Shown here one piece after another: positions 1-8,211 of a DNA stretch of 47,327 nt. A program made the position numbers and the translations under genes. The notes under the pieces were generated by a model. It was not told the DNA's origin and made no database searches. It saw nothing but the letters and a program-made list of their open reading frames with translations. Numbering within the stretch: position 1 is the first letter of the stretch; each line of letters opens with the position of its first letter. This DNA comes from Burkholderiales bacterium (GTDB lineage Bacteria; Pseudomonadota; Gammaproteobacteria; Burkholderiales; SG8-41). The DNA lies in NCBI GenBank assembly GCA_022843705.1, contig JALHND010000010.1:1-47327 (forward strand). Direction: 5' to 3'.

Positions 1-842
1 GACAGCGTGACACCACGGCGCCGGATCACCGCCAGCGTCCGCGTCAGTTTCGGCTCCACCAGCGGCCGGCTGACCAGCCGCGCATCTTTCCGCCCCGCCA
101 GCGCCAGCATCGGCACCGCGATGACGCCGATGCCGGCCTCGACCAGGCCGAGGCCGGTCGAGAAGGAGTGCTGCACCTCGTAGGTCCAGCGCTGCTGCGG
201 CAGGTGGGCGGGCAGGCCGAAGTCGAGCAGCGCGCGGTTGCCGCTCATGCGACCGACGGTGATCACGCGGTGCTGCGCCAGTTCCGCCCATTTCACGGTT
301 TTCCTTTTTGCCAGCGCATGGTCGCGGTGGCAGGCGAGCACGAAGGGATCCTCGAATAACGCTTCGGTTTCGATCTCCGGTTCGTCGGCGCCGGACAGCG
401 TCAGCCCGAACTCGGCCTCGCCGCGCAGCACTGCCTGCAGCACTTCATTGGCGTGCACATCGAGGATGCGGATGCGGTTGTCCGGGTGCCTGACGCCGTA
501 ATCGCGAATCACCGGCGGCAGGATGTGCATCGCCGCGGTCGGCACGCAGGCCAGCGTGACCTGGCCCGAGCCGTGTTTCGCCATGTCGCGCAGGCCGGCG
601 ATCGAGGATTCGAGTTCCTCGATCAGGCGCCGCGCCTGCGGCAGGAAGTCGCGGCCGACCGCGGTCAGGCGCACCCGCCGCGTGGTGCGGTCGAGCAGGC
701 GCACGCCGAGGTCGGCTTCGAGTTTGCTGATTCGCCGCGACAATGCGGACTGCGACAGGTGCAGCGCCTGCGCCGCCTTCTGGAAGCTGCCGAGTTCCGC
801 AATGCGGGCAAAGGCCTGGAGGCCGTGGACGTCGAGATTCAT
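1..842 (-). CDS. LysR-family transcriptional regulator (3' end outside window)
   Basis: Reading the minus strand from the ATG at 842 gives an open frame that runs off the window, about 280 residues of a family that is usually near 300. Residues 1-60 form the winged helix-turn-helix: the segment around FQKAAQALHLSQSALSRRI is the recognition helix region. The rest reads as a type 2 periplasmic-binding-like effector domain, with conserved stretches around SFSTGLGLVEAGIGV. The gene is divergent from the flavoprotein at 1091, which is the usual layout for a LysR regulator and its target. The effector is unknown; a di- or tricarboxylate is inferred from the neighbours. No clear Shine-Dalgarno precedes the ATG. 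Confidence 0.93.
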   Translation of the reverse strand, partial: MNLDVHGLQAFARIAELGSFQKAAQALHLSQSALSRRISKLEADLGVRLLDRTTRRVRLTAVGRDFLPQARRLIEELESSIAGLRDMAKHGSGQVTLACVPTAAMHILPPVIRDYGVRHPDNRIRILDVHANEVLQAVLRGEAEFGLTLSGADEPEIETEALFEDPFVLACHRDHALAKRKTVKWAELAQHRVITVGRMSGNRALLDFGLPAHLPQQRWTYEVQHSFSTGLGLVEAGIGVIAVPMLALAGRKDARLVSRPLVEPKLTRTLAVIRRRGVTL

Positions 843-912
843 GGTGGATTGGGTTGGAAAAGTGTTGGTGGCGACCCCTCTGCTTCGCTCCAAGTGTTCC
901 CTTGACCCCTGC

Positions 913-940
913 CCTCTCCCCGCAAGCCTGCGGGGAGAGG
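913..940. repeat. REP-like GC-rich palindrome
   Basis: A perfect 12-bp stem (CCTCTCCCCGCA) is separated from its complement by a 4-base loop. The same CCCTCTCCC...GGGAGAGGG core appears twice at 5486-5583. Elements of this look are dispersed in intergenic regions of many proteobacterial genomes. It has no T-run, so it is not an obvious terminator. Confidence 0.6.
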
Positions 941-996
941 ATAAAGGACCAGGCGACGAAATGGGCTGTGCTAAAAAAGATTAATGCACAACAGCG

Positions 997-1014
997 AACA
1001 ATTGTTGCAACAAT
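997..1014. promoter_or_regulatory. Candidate LysR-type operator (overlapping palindromes)
   Basis: Two perfect palindromes overlap here, AACAATTGTT (997-1006) and ATTGTTGCAACAAT (1001-1014). They lie between the divergent LysR gene and the flavoprotein, just upstream of a candidate -35 at 1020. LysR regulators bind dyads of this size in such intergenic regions. Binding is inferred, not shown. Confidence 0.45.
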
Positions 1015-1019
1015 CTCAT

Positions 1020-1048
1020 TTTACTCAACAGTGCCCGGGACGGATAAT
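1020..1048 (+). promoter_or_regulatory. Candidate sigma70 promoter of the catabolic cluster
   Basis: TTTACT (1020-1025, four of six consensus bases) and GATAAT (1043-1048, five of six) are separated by exactly 17 bp. Transcription would begin near 1055, about 35 bases before the flavoprotein start. The weak -35 next to the palindromic operator fits an activator-dependent promoter. Confidence 0.45.
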
Positions 1049-1090
1049 CGCGGCTCTTCCCCGATATCGGCCAGTGAAAGGTTCCACAAT

Positions 1091-2578
1091 ATGCAGCAGG
1101 AATTCGACGTCGTTGTCGTCGGCAAGGGCAATGCCGCCATGTGCGCCGCCCTCTCCGCCCATGACCAGGGCGCAAAAGTCGCCATCCTCGAAGCCGCCAC
1201 CGAAGACGAGGGCGGCGGCAACAGTCGTTTTGCCGGCGGCGTGATGCGTTTCGCCTACGAAACCGTGGAAGACCTGCTGAAAATCACCGACATCTCGGAG
1301 CAGGAAATCGCCGACACCGACTTCGGCACCAACACCCGCGAGGAATACCTCGACAAGCTCTACCAGCTCACCAGCTACCGCACCGATCCCGACCTCTCGG
1401 AGTACCTGGTCAACGAAAGCCTGCCGACGATGATCTGGCTGCGCTCCAAGGGCGTGAAGTTCGTGCCCAACTGGGGCCGCCAGTCTGCGGTGGTCGATGG
1501 CAAGCGCAAGTTTTTCGGCAACATGCCGATCGAGGCCCACGGCGGCGGCGCCGGCCTGGTGCAGTACCTCGACAAGGCGGTGAAGGCCGCCGGCATCCCG
1601 GTGTTTTTCGAGACCCGCGCGATCAAGCTGCTGTACGACGGCGCCACGGTCGGCGGTGTGCAGGTGCGGCAGAAGGGCAAGTCCTTCGAGATCAAGGCAA
1701 AAGCCGTGGTGCTCGCCTGCGGCGGCTTCGAGGCCAATCCGGAAATGCGCGCACGTTACCTCGGCCCGGGCTGGGAACTGGCGAAGGTGCGCGGCTCGCG
1801 TTTCAACGTCGGTGACGGCCTGAAGATGGCGCTGGACATCGGTGCCGCGCCCTACGGCAACTGGTCGGGCTGCCACGCCACCGGCTGGGACCGTTACGCG
1901 CCGGAATTCGGCGACGTCAGCGTCGGCGACCAGTTCCAGAAACACAGCTACATCTTCGGCCTGCTGATCAACGCCGAGGGCAAACGCTTCGTCGACGAGG
2001 GTTACGATTTCCACTCCTTCACCTACGCCAAGTACGGCGGCGAGGTGCTGAAGCAGCCGGGCCAGTTCGCCTGGCAGGTGTTCGACGCGAAGGTCAGCAA
2101 GCTGCTGCGTTCGGAATACCGCATCAAGTTCATGACCAAGGTCAGCGCCAACACGCTGGAAGAGCTGGCGACCAAGCTCGAGGGCGTCAACGGCGAGCAG
2201 TTCCTGAAAACCGTGCGCGAATACAACGCCGCGGTGAACAAGGACGTGCCCTTCAACCACGTGATCAAGGACGGCAAGGGCACCACCGGCATCGAGCCGC
2301 CGAAATCGAACTGGGCGCAGGTGCTGGACACGCCGCCCTATGATGCCTATGCCACGACCTGCGGCATCACCTTCACCTTCGGCGGGCTGCGCATCGACAA
2401 GGAGTCGGGACAGGTGCTTGATTCCAACCAGCTGCCGATCCCCGGGCTCTACTGCGCCGGCGAGATGGTCGGCGGGCTGTTCTATTTCAACTATCCCAGC
2501 GGCACCGGGCTGGTGTCTGGGGCGGTGTTCGGCAAGCTGGCCGGAACCGCAGCCGGCAAAGCCGCAGTGCAGGGCTGA
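1091..2578 (+). CDS. FAD-dependent tricarballylate dehydrogenase-like flavoprotein (TcuA/fumarate reductase family)
   Basis: The 495-residue protein opens with an FAD-binding Rossmann motif (VVVVGKGNAA, residues 7-16) and has the GGNSR segment at 42-46. Near the C-terminus it carries GLYCAGEMVGGLFYFNYPSG, typical of TcuA-like members of the fumarate reductase/succinate dehydrogenase flavoprotein family. TcuA oxidises tricarballylate to cis-aconitate in the cytoplasm. The frame is open far upstream, but the ATG at 1091 is chosen because it sits directly before the FAD motif and has GAAAGG about 10 bases ahead. The three PrpD-family genes that follow suggest its product is hydrated or otherwise processed by them. 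The substrate is not proven. Other desaturases, such as 3-ketosteroid or fumarate-type enzymes, belong to the same superfamily but match the motifs less well. Confidence 0.82.
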   Translation: MQQEFDVVVVGKGNAAMCAALSAHDQGAKVAILEAATEDEGGGNSRFAGGVMRFAYETVEDLLKITDISEQEIADTDFGTNTREEYLDKLYQLTSYRTDPDLSEYLVNESLPTMIWLRSKGVKFVPNWGRQSAVVDGKRKFFGNMPIEAHGGGAGLVQYLDKAVKAAGIPVFFETRAIKLLYDGATVGGVQVRQKGKSFEIKAKAVVLACGGFEANPEMRARYLGPGWELAKVRGSRFNVGDGLKMALDIGAAPYGNWSGCHATGWDRYAPEFGDVSVGDQFQKHSYIFGLLINAEGKRFVDEGYDFHSFTYAKYGGEVLKQPGQFAWQVFDAKVSKLLRSEYRIKFMTKVSANTLEELATKLEGVNGEQFLKTVREYNAAVNKDVPFNHVIKDGKGTTGIEPPKSNWAQVLDTPPYDAYATTCGITFTFGGLRIDKESGQVLDSNQLPIPGLYCAGEMVGGLFYFNYPSGTGLVSGAVFGKLAGTAAGKAAVQG

Positions 2579-2589
2579 GGCAGTCGCGC

Positions 2590-4002
2590 ATGTCTTCCGG
2601 CAAACCACCCCTGCTCCCCGACGCCACCCGCGACATCGCCCGTTTCGGCGCGGCGCTGCGTTATGAAGACATCCCCGCCGAGGCGGTCGCGAGAATCAAA
2701 CTCTCGCTGCTCGACAGCCTCGGCTGCTGCCTGTTTGGCGCGACGCTGCCGTGGACGCGCAAGGTCGCCGGGATGGCCGATGCCGAACAGGCCAAACCGG
2801 TCGCTACCCTGATCGGCCTCGGTCGCAAGACTTCACCCGCGCTCGCGGCACTGGTCAACGGCACCTCGGGCCATGCCTTCGAGCTCGACGACATCCACAA
2901 GGAATCGATCGTCCATGCCGGTTCGATCGCGACGCCGGTGGCGCTTAACCTTGCGGAAGCCAAAGGCGGCAAGGTTTCGGGCAAGGACCTGCTGACCGCG
3001 ATGGTCGCCGGTTACGAAATCGGCCACCGCGTCGGCAATGCCGCGACCATGAGCCTGTTTTTCCGCGGCTTCCATCCCCAGGGCACATCGGGCGCTTTTG
3101 TCGCCGCCGCCACCGCGGCGCGCATGCTGAACCTCGACGCGGCGCAGTTCCAGCACGCACTGGGCATGGCCGGCTCGCAGGCCGGCGGCCTGATGGCGGC
3201 GCAGGAAGGCGCGATGGTCAAACGTTTCCACAGCGGCCGCGCCGCGCAGAGCGGCGTTTATGCGGCGCAACTCGCAAGCCGCGGCTTCACCGGCATTCTC
3301 GATGCGCTGGAAGCGCCTTACGGCGGTTACCTGTCGACCTATTCCGACAAGCCGAATCCCCAGCGCCTCACTGACGGGCTGGGCAAGACCTGGGAAACAC
3401 TCAATGTCGGTTACAAACCGCATGCTAGCGTGACCAGCATACACAGCGCGCTCGATGCGCTGTCGGAACTGATGCAGGAACACGGGCTCAAGGCCGGCGA
3501 CATCGCGAAAGTCGAAACAGGCCTCTCGCCGATGACCCATGTGCACTGCGCCTGGGAATACAAGGCGCAGGGCGTCACCGCAGCGCAGATGAACCTCTAT
3601 TACGGCATGGCGGTGATCGCGCTCGACGGCGCCGCCTTCACCGAACAGTTCCGCGAAGCGCGGCTGGCCGATCCGCAGATCCTCGACTTCATCTCGCGCA
3701 TCACGGCGACCGTCGATCCCGAGATCGAAAAAATGGGCGCGCCCTTCCGCCACGCCTCGCGGGTGGCGATCACCACCCGCGACGGCAAGCGCCATCAGAA
3801 GCTCGCGCTGCACCGCCGCGGCAGTCCCGAAAATCCGCTGGCACCGGAGGAAGTGATCCACAAGTTCCGCAACGTTGTCGCCCCCTGCATGGACAAGCCT
3901 GACGCCGAACGCATCATCACCACCGTCGAGCGCTGCGAACAACTCGCCGACATCGGCGAACTCGCGGCGCTGCTTGCTGCGGCAGTAAAGCAGCCGCAGT
4001 AA
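2590..4002 (+). CDS. MmgE/PrpD-family protein, copy 1
   Basis: The 470-residue length is typical of the family, which includes 2-methylcitrate dehydratase (PrpD), cis-aconitate decarboxylase and iminodisuccinate epimerase. The hallmark acidic/histidine/lysine positions are visible: D100-D101 in HAFELDD, H109, H162 in GFHPQG, K211 in GAMVKRFH and histidines at 278 and 285. The start lies 11 bases after the flavoprotein stop, with GAGG overlapping that stop, so the two genes are probably co-translated. The likely chemistry is reversible hydration, epimerisation or decarboxylation of a polycarboxylate. Which of these applies cannot be read from sequence. The stop codon lies inside a 14-bp tandem duplication. 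Confidence 0.85.
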   Translation: MSSGKPPLLPDATRDIARFGAALRYEDIPAEAVARIKLSLLDSLGCCLFGATLPWTRKVAGMADAEQAKPVATLIGLGRKTSPALAALVNGTSGHAFELDDIHKESIVHAGSIATPVALNLAEAKGGKVSGKDLLTAMVAGYEIGHRVGNAATMSLFFRGFHPQGTSGAFVAAATAARMLNLDAAQFQHALGMAGSQAGGLMAAQEGAMVKRFHSGRAAQSGVYAAQLASRGFTGILDALEAPYGGYLSTYSDKPNPQRLTDGLGKTWETLNVGYKPHASVTSIHSALDALSELMQEHGLKAGDIAKVETGLSPMTHVHCAWEYKAQGVTAAQMNLYYGMAVIALDGAAFTEQFREARLADPQILDFISRITATVDPEIEKMGAPFRHASRVAITTRDGKRHQKLALHRRGSPENPLAPEEVIHKFRNVVAPCMDKPDAERIITTVERCEQLADIGELAALLAAAVKQPQ

Positions 4003-4009
4003 AGCAGCC
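3982..4009. repeat. 14-bp tandem duplication spanning a stop codon
   Basis: GCAGTAAAGCAGCC occurs twice in a row. The first copy is read as coding sequence. The second, shifted by two bases in frame, supplies the TAA stop of the first PrpD-family gene. Without one copy the frame would end at a TGA two codons after the shared lysine-glutamine. Confidence 0.9.
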
Positions 4010-4025
4010 GCATTGAATGTATTCT

Positions 4026-4041
4026 TAAGTATTTGTTTTTA
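4026..4041 (+). repeat. A+T-rich element TAAGTRTTTGWTTTTA, copy 1
   Basis: TAAGTATTTGTTTTTA lies in the short spacer between PrpD copies 1 and 2. It differs at one position from each of the related elements at 24701-24716 and 32991-33006. It stands out against the surrounding GC-rich DNA. Confidence 0.5.
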
Positions 4042-4076
4042 TTGATATTTTTGTTATTTTCGAGGAAACCGCCACC

Positions 4077-5474
4077 ATGGCCAAACAATCCACCAGCGAC
4101 AATCCCTACACCCGCGGCATGGCCGCCTTCGTCTCCGGGCTGAGCTACGACAAGATTCCGGAGGAAGTGCGCCATCGCAACAAGCTGCTGATGCTCGACT
4201 CGCTGGGCTGCGCGCTGTACGGCGCCGACCTCGAATGGTGCCGCATCCTGCAGGACAAGCTGGAGAGCATCGATACAACGCGCCAGTGCAGCGTCTGGGG
4301 CACCAGGAAAAAACTCTCGGCCCCGCATGCGGCGCTGGTCAACGGCACCCAGGTGCAGGGTTTCGAACTGGATGATGTGCACCGCGCCGGCGTGCTGCAT
4401 GTCGGCGCCGTGGTGCTGCCGTCGCTGATTTCGATCACCGAAATGAAACCGGGCATGAGCGGCAAGGAGTTCCTGACCTCCGCCGTCGCCGGTTATGAAA
4501 TCGGGCCGCGCGTCGGCCTCTGCATGGGTCCCTCGCACATTGCCTCGGGCTGGCATTCGGGCGCGACGCTGGGCGTGTTCTCGTCCGCCGCCGGGGCCGC
4601 GCGCGGACTGAAACTGGATGTCGACAAGACCGTGCACGCATTGGGCATCGCCGGCACCCAGGCCGCGGGCCTGATGGCGGCGCAGTTCGGCGCGATGGTC
4701 AAACGCATGCACGCCGGACGCTCCTCGCAGTCCGGCCTCTACGGCGCGCTGTTCGCCGAGGCCGGCTTCACCGGCATCCTCAACGTGCTGGAAAGCGAAT
4801 ACGGCGGCTTCTGTACGACGATGTCGCAGTCCACCGACAAGTTCAACCTGAAGGAACTCACAGCGGGCTTGGGCGAGGTGTGGCAGACCATGGGCATCGC
4901 GCTCAAGTTCTACGCCTGCGTCGGCACCAACCACACCACGCTCGACGCACTGCGCGACATGCGCCGCGAACGTCCCTTCACCCACAACGATGTGAAGAAG
5001 GTCGTGGTCCACGGCTCCGAAGTCACGGTGCACCATGTCGGCTGGCCCTACGAGCCGCAGGGCCTGACCTCGGCCCAGCTCAACATGCCGTACTGCATCG
5101 CCGCCTGGCTGATCGAGAACGACTGCTTCGTCGACCAGTTCACCGAAGCGATGGTCGCCGACCCGCAGCGCATCGCACTGGCGAAAAAGGTCGAGGTCAT
5201 CCACGATCCGGCGATCACCGCGCTGGGCGCCAAGCTGCGGCACAAGGTACACGTGGAATTGCACCTCAACGACGGCACGGTGATGAAGCGCACCGTCGAA
5301 GCCGCGCGCGGCAGCGAGAAACATTTCGCGTCGGATGCCGAGATCATCGAGAAATTCGAAAAACTCGCGGTCAAGGCGCTGCCGAAGGCGCGTGTCGAGG
5401 AACTGCGCGACGCGGTGATGGGCATCGAGAAGCTGCCCGACGCCACGGTGCTGTCGAAGCTGTTGAGCGCGTAA
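4077..5474 (+). CDS. MmgE/PrpD-family protein, copy 2
   Basis: This 465-residue paralogue of the preceding gene keeps all the family hallmarks: D99-D100 in GFELDD, H108, H160 in GWHSG, K209 in GAMVKRMH and H286 in CVGTNHT. The last segment resembles the corresponding part of cis-aconitate decarboxylase-type members, but that is only a motif impression. GAGGAAA lies about 10 bases before the ATG. An unusually A+T-rich 74-bp spacer separates it from copy 1, so a local promoter is possible. It is clearly divergent from copy 1 rather than a recent duplicate, which argues for a different substrate or stereoisomer. Confidence 0.85.
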   Translation: MAKQSTSDNPYTRGMAAFVSGLSYDKIPEEVRHRNKLLMLDSLGCALYGADLEWCRILQDKLESIDTTRQCSVWGTRKKLSAPHAALVNGTQVQGFELDDVHRAGVLHVGAVVLPSLISITEMKPGMSGKEFLTSAVAGYEIGPRVGLCMGPSHIASGWHSGATLGVFSSAAGAARGLKLDVDKTVHALGIAGTQAAGLMAAQFGAMVKRMHAGRSSQSGLYGALFAEAGFTGILNVLESEYGGFCTTMSQSTDKFNLKELTAGLGEVWQTMGIALKFYACVGTNHTTLDALRDMRRERPFTHNDVKKVVVHGSEVTVHHVGWPYEPQGLTSAQLNMPYCIAAWLIENDCFVDQFTEAMVADPQRIALAKKVEVIHDPAITALGAKLRHKVHVELHLNDGTVMKRTVEAARGSEKHFASDAEIIEKFEKLAVKALPKARVEELRDAVMGIEKLPDATVLSKLLSA

Positions 5475-5485
5475 CCGTCATTGCC

Positions 5486-5583
5486 CCCTCTCCCCGTCGG
5501 CGGGGAGAGGGTTGGGGTGAGGGGCTGCAGGGGTGCTTCCCCTACCCTCACCCTGCCCTCTCCCGCCCCAGGGCGGGAGAGGG
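5486..5583. repeat. Inverted pair of REP-like palindromes (BIME-like)
   Basis: Two hairpins face each other. The first has an 11-bp stem (5486-5496 with 5501-5511) followed by TTGGGGTGAGGGG. The second has a 13-bp stem (5556-5568 with 5571-5583) preceded by the complementary CCCTCACCCTG. Together they form a longer imperfect palindrome filling most of the gap between PrpD copies 2 and 3. The stems share the core of the palindrome at 913-940. No REP-associated transposase is in the window. Folded in RNA it could stabilise upstream message or reduce read-through. Confidence 0.7.
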
Positions 5584-5610
5584 TATTTCTTTCATTTGAA
5601 CGATCCCTTC

Positions 5611-6981
5611 ATGGCCAATCCCTCCGCCCCCAAAACCGCCGCCCGCACCCTCGCCGAATTCGCCGCCGGCCTGCGTTACGAGGACATCCCGGATGCGGCG
5701 CGCGAACGCGCGCGCCAGTGCATCATCGACACCACGGGTGCCGCGCTGTTCGGCGCGCGCCTGCCGTGGAGCAAAATCGTCGCCGGCCATGCCAAGAACT
5801 GCGGCGGCACCGGCGCCAGCCGCGTCATCGGCACCGACCTCAGTGTCGCGGCACCGGCCGCGGCGCTGGCCAACGGCGTCGCTTCACACGCCTTCGAACT
5901 CGACGGCCTGCGCAAACCCAGCGCCGGCGTGCATCCCGGCGCAATCCTGCTGCCCGCCGCGCTGGCCGCGGGCGAATCCGGCGGCGCGGACGGCAAGGCC
6001 TTGCTGACGGCCTTCGTCGCCGGCGCGGAAGTGATGTTCCGCATCGGGCTCGCGGCGAAACAGACCACGGAATCGCTGGGCTTTCATGCGCCCGGCACCA
6101 ACGGTCCCTTCGGTTCGGCGATCGTCTCCGGGCGGCTGCTGGGATTGAATGCGGAGCAGCTGACCCAGGCGCTGGGCATCGCCGGCTCCATGGGCGGCGG
6201 ACTGCTCGCCTTCGCCAAGGCCGGCAATGGCGCGATGGTGAAACGCCTGCACATGGGCCGCGCGGCGGAGGCCGGCGTGGTTGCGGCGCTGCTGGCGCGC
6301 GACGGTTACGAAGGCCCGGACAGCGTGCTCGAGGGGAAATACGGCTACCTCGAGGCCTATGCCCGCGACGGCGACGCCGCGCAGTTCACCAGGGACCTCG
6401 GCACGCATTACGACATCGTGCACGCCTGCCTCAAGCGTTACGCCTGCCACATCACCGCGCATACGCCCGTGCAGTCGCTGCAGGAGCTGCGCGCCGAACA
6501 CGGCTTCAGCGCTGATGACGTGGCCGCGCTGACCATCCACGCCCGCCACAAGATCCTGTCACACCACGACATCCGCGAACCGCAGGACGTCGCCGGCGCG
6601 CAGTACAGCGTGCCTTTCTGTGCAGCGATCGCGCTGCATTACGACGTCAACGATCCGCTGGCGTTTTCGGAAACGGCACTCAAGGACGCGCGCGTGCGCA
6701 GCCTGGCAAAACAGCTGAAAGTCGTCGAGATGGGCGAAGACGAAAAAGGCGGCGCCTGGGCGACGCGGGTCGAGGTCGTGCTGAAGGACGGCCGCCGTTT
6801 CGAGCGTTTTGCCGAGGAATTCAAGGGCACGCCGGCCTCGCCGCTGTCGGCGGATGAATTGCAGACCAAGTTCATGCGCATGGCCGGCGCGCACCCGCAG
6901 GCCGCGGCGCTGCATGCGCAGCTGGCCGTGCTGGAAACGGTGGCCGACTGCAGGACACTGCCCGTCGGCCTCCCCGGCTGA
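5611..6981 (+). CDS. MmgE/PrpD-family protein, copy 3
   Basis: The ATG at 5611 gives 456 residues and aligns with the other copies. An upstream in-frame start at 5533 would translate the REP-like repeat and is rejected. Conserved positions are H108, H159 in GFHAPG, K211 in GAMVKRLH and H280/H284. The first acidic motif, however, reads FELDG (D98) instead of FELDD, and the following residues (LRKPSAG) differ from both other copies. It is therefore the most divergent paralogue and may have a changed substrate or reaction. No good ribosome binding site precedes the ATG. Confidence 0.82.
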   Translation: MANPSAPKTAARTLAEFAAGLRYEDIPDAARERARQCIIDTTGAALFGARLPWSKIVAGHAKNCGGTGASRVIGTDLSVAAPAAALANGVASHAFELDGLRKPSAGVHPGAILLPAALAAGESGGADGKALLTAFVAGAEVMFRIGLAAKQTTESLGFHAPGTNGPFGSAIVSGRLLGLNAEQLTQALGIAGSMGGGLLAFAKAGNGAMVKRLHMGRAAEAGVVAALLARDGYEGPDSVLEGKYGYLEAYARDGDAAQFTRDLGTHYDIVHACLKRYACHITAHTPVQSLQELRAEHGFSADDVAALTIHARHKILSHHDIREPQDVAGAQYSVPFCAAIALHYDVNDPLAFSETALKDARVRSLAKQLKVVEMGEDEKGGAWATRVEVVLKDGRRFERFAEEFKGTPASPLSADELQTKFMRMAGAHPQAAALHAQLAVLETVADCRTLPVGLPG

Positions 6982-7046
6982 ATCGCCGCGCACAGGACGA
7001 CAGCACCCGACACATACACAGGCGAAAAACGCCGGAGGAGACCCCC

Positions 7047-8003
7047 ATGCACCGACTGCTGCCCCTGATGTTCTGCGCCCTGGCCTGTACTGCGCAGGCC
7101 GCATCGCCGAAATACCCGGACAAGCCGGTGCGCCTGATCGTGCCGCTGTCGGCCGGCGGCGGCATGGACACCATCGCCCGCGCGGTGGCCTCGCCGCTCG
7201 CGGAAAAAATGGGGCAGACGGTGGTGGTCGACAACCGCTCGGGCGGCGGCGGCGCGATCGGCGCCGAGCTGACGAAGGAGGCGCCGAAGGACGGCCACAC
7301 GCTGCTGATGGCGAGCGCGACCTTCGTCATCCATCCGCTGCTCTACCCGGCGCGTTACGTGCCGACCCGCGACTACGCAACCATCACCCAGGTCACCCGG
7401 CAACCCTTTGTGCTGATGGTTCATCCCAGCATGCCGGTGAAAAGCGTCAAGGAACTGGTGGCCTACACCAAAGCCCATCCGAACAAGGTCAATTACGCCT
7501 CGGCCGGCCAGGGCAGCCTGATCCATCTCGCCACGGAACTGTTCAAGGTGCGCACCGGCGCCGACATGAACCACGTCCCCTACAAGGGTATGGGCGGCGC
7601 CTACGTCGACATGCTGGCGGGCCGCATCCAGGCCGCCTTCCCCAGCATCATCTCGGTGCTGCCGCATCTGAAAAGCGGCAAGCTGCGCGCGCTTGCAGTC
7701 ACCAGCGCGCGGCGTTCACCGTCGCTGCCCGACATGCCCAGCCTGCAGGAAACCGGCATTGCCGATTTCGACGTGTCGCAATGGTATGGGCTGTTCGCAC
7801 CAGCCGGCGCGCCGCGCCCGGTGATCGACCGCATCCACCGCGAAGTAGTCGACATACTGAAAACCGCGGACATGCAGAAACGCATGGCCGGCGACGGCGC
7901 CGAAGGCGTCGGCAGTTCGCCCGCGGAATTCGCCGCCTTCGTCAAGGCCGAAACGGCGCGCTGGAACGAAGTGATCAAAAAATCAAACATCAAGGCCGAT
8001 TGA
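7047..8003 (+). CDS. Bug/TctC-family periplasmic solute-binding protein
   Basis: The 318-residue protein starts with a signal peptide (cleavage expected after CTAQA, near residue 18). It then shows the family pattern KYPDKPVRLIVPLSAGGGMD, followed by repeats typical of tripartite tricarboxylate transporter receptors. Such proteins bind dicarboxylates, tricarboxylates or aromatic acids in the periplasm, sometimes for a TctAB permease. No TctA or TctB gene is in the window, so this is an orphan receptor, which is common in Burkholderiales. GGAGGAGA lies 8 bases before the ATG. Position at the end of the cluster suggests it captures the substrate processed by the flavoprotein and PrpD-like enzymes. 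Confidence 0.92.
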   Translation: MHRLLPLMFCALACTAQAASPKYPDKPVRLIVPLSAGGGMDTIARAVASPLAEKMGQTVVVDNRSGGGGAIGAELTKEAPKDGHTLLMASATFVIHPLLYPARYVPTRDYATITQVTRQPFVLMVHPSMPVKSVKELVAYTKAHPNKVNYASAGQGSLIHLATELFKVRTGADMNHVPYKGMGGAYVDMLAGRIQAAFPSIISVLPHLKSGKLRALAVTSARRSPSLPDMPSLQETGIADFDVSQWYGLFAPAGAPRPVIDRIHREVVDILKTADMQKRMAGDGAEGVGSSPAEFAAFVKAETARWNEVIKKSNIKAD

Positions 8004-8211
8004 TCCGGCCGCATCGCCACGCTTGCGTGACGCTGTGCTGACGCAGCCCCGGGCCGGCCGTACTGCGGTTACAATCGCGGCGGTCCGCGCCACGGGGATC
8101 CGGATCAACGCAACTTTCCGTCGCCCGCGAGGGTCTGTCAGCAAGTTGTCCGTCGTCGCAAGCACGCCGCAGAACAACAAATAATATTTTAAAAATCAAT
8201 AGGTTATATAA

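Noticed and set aside
1025-2608. Long minus-strand frame of 527 codons opposite the flavoprotein gene
   Set aside because: It is a third-position GC shadow. The plus-strand frame encodes a recognisable flavoprotein, and the antisense translation has no family features. The same applies to the long opposing frames at 2833-3942, 3795-5324, 8896-10245, 10274-11776, 17703-19466, 20515-22398 and 30325-31854.
5533-5610. Extended N-terminus of PrpD copy 3
   Set aside because: It would translate the REP-like palindrome into proline/glycine-rich sequence not found in the paralogues. The ATG at 5611 fits the family.
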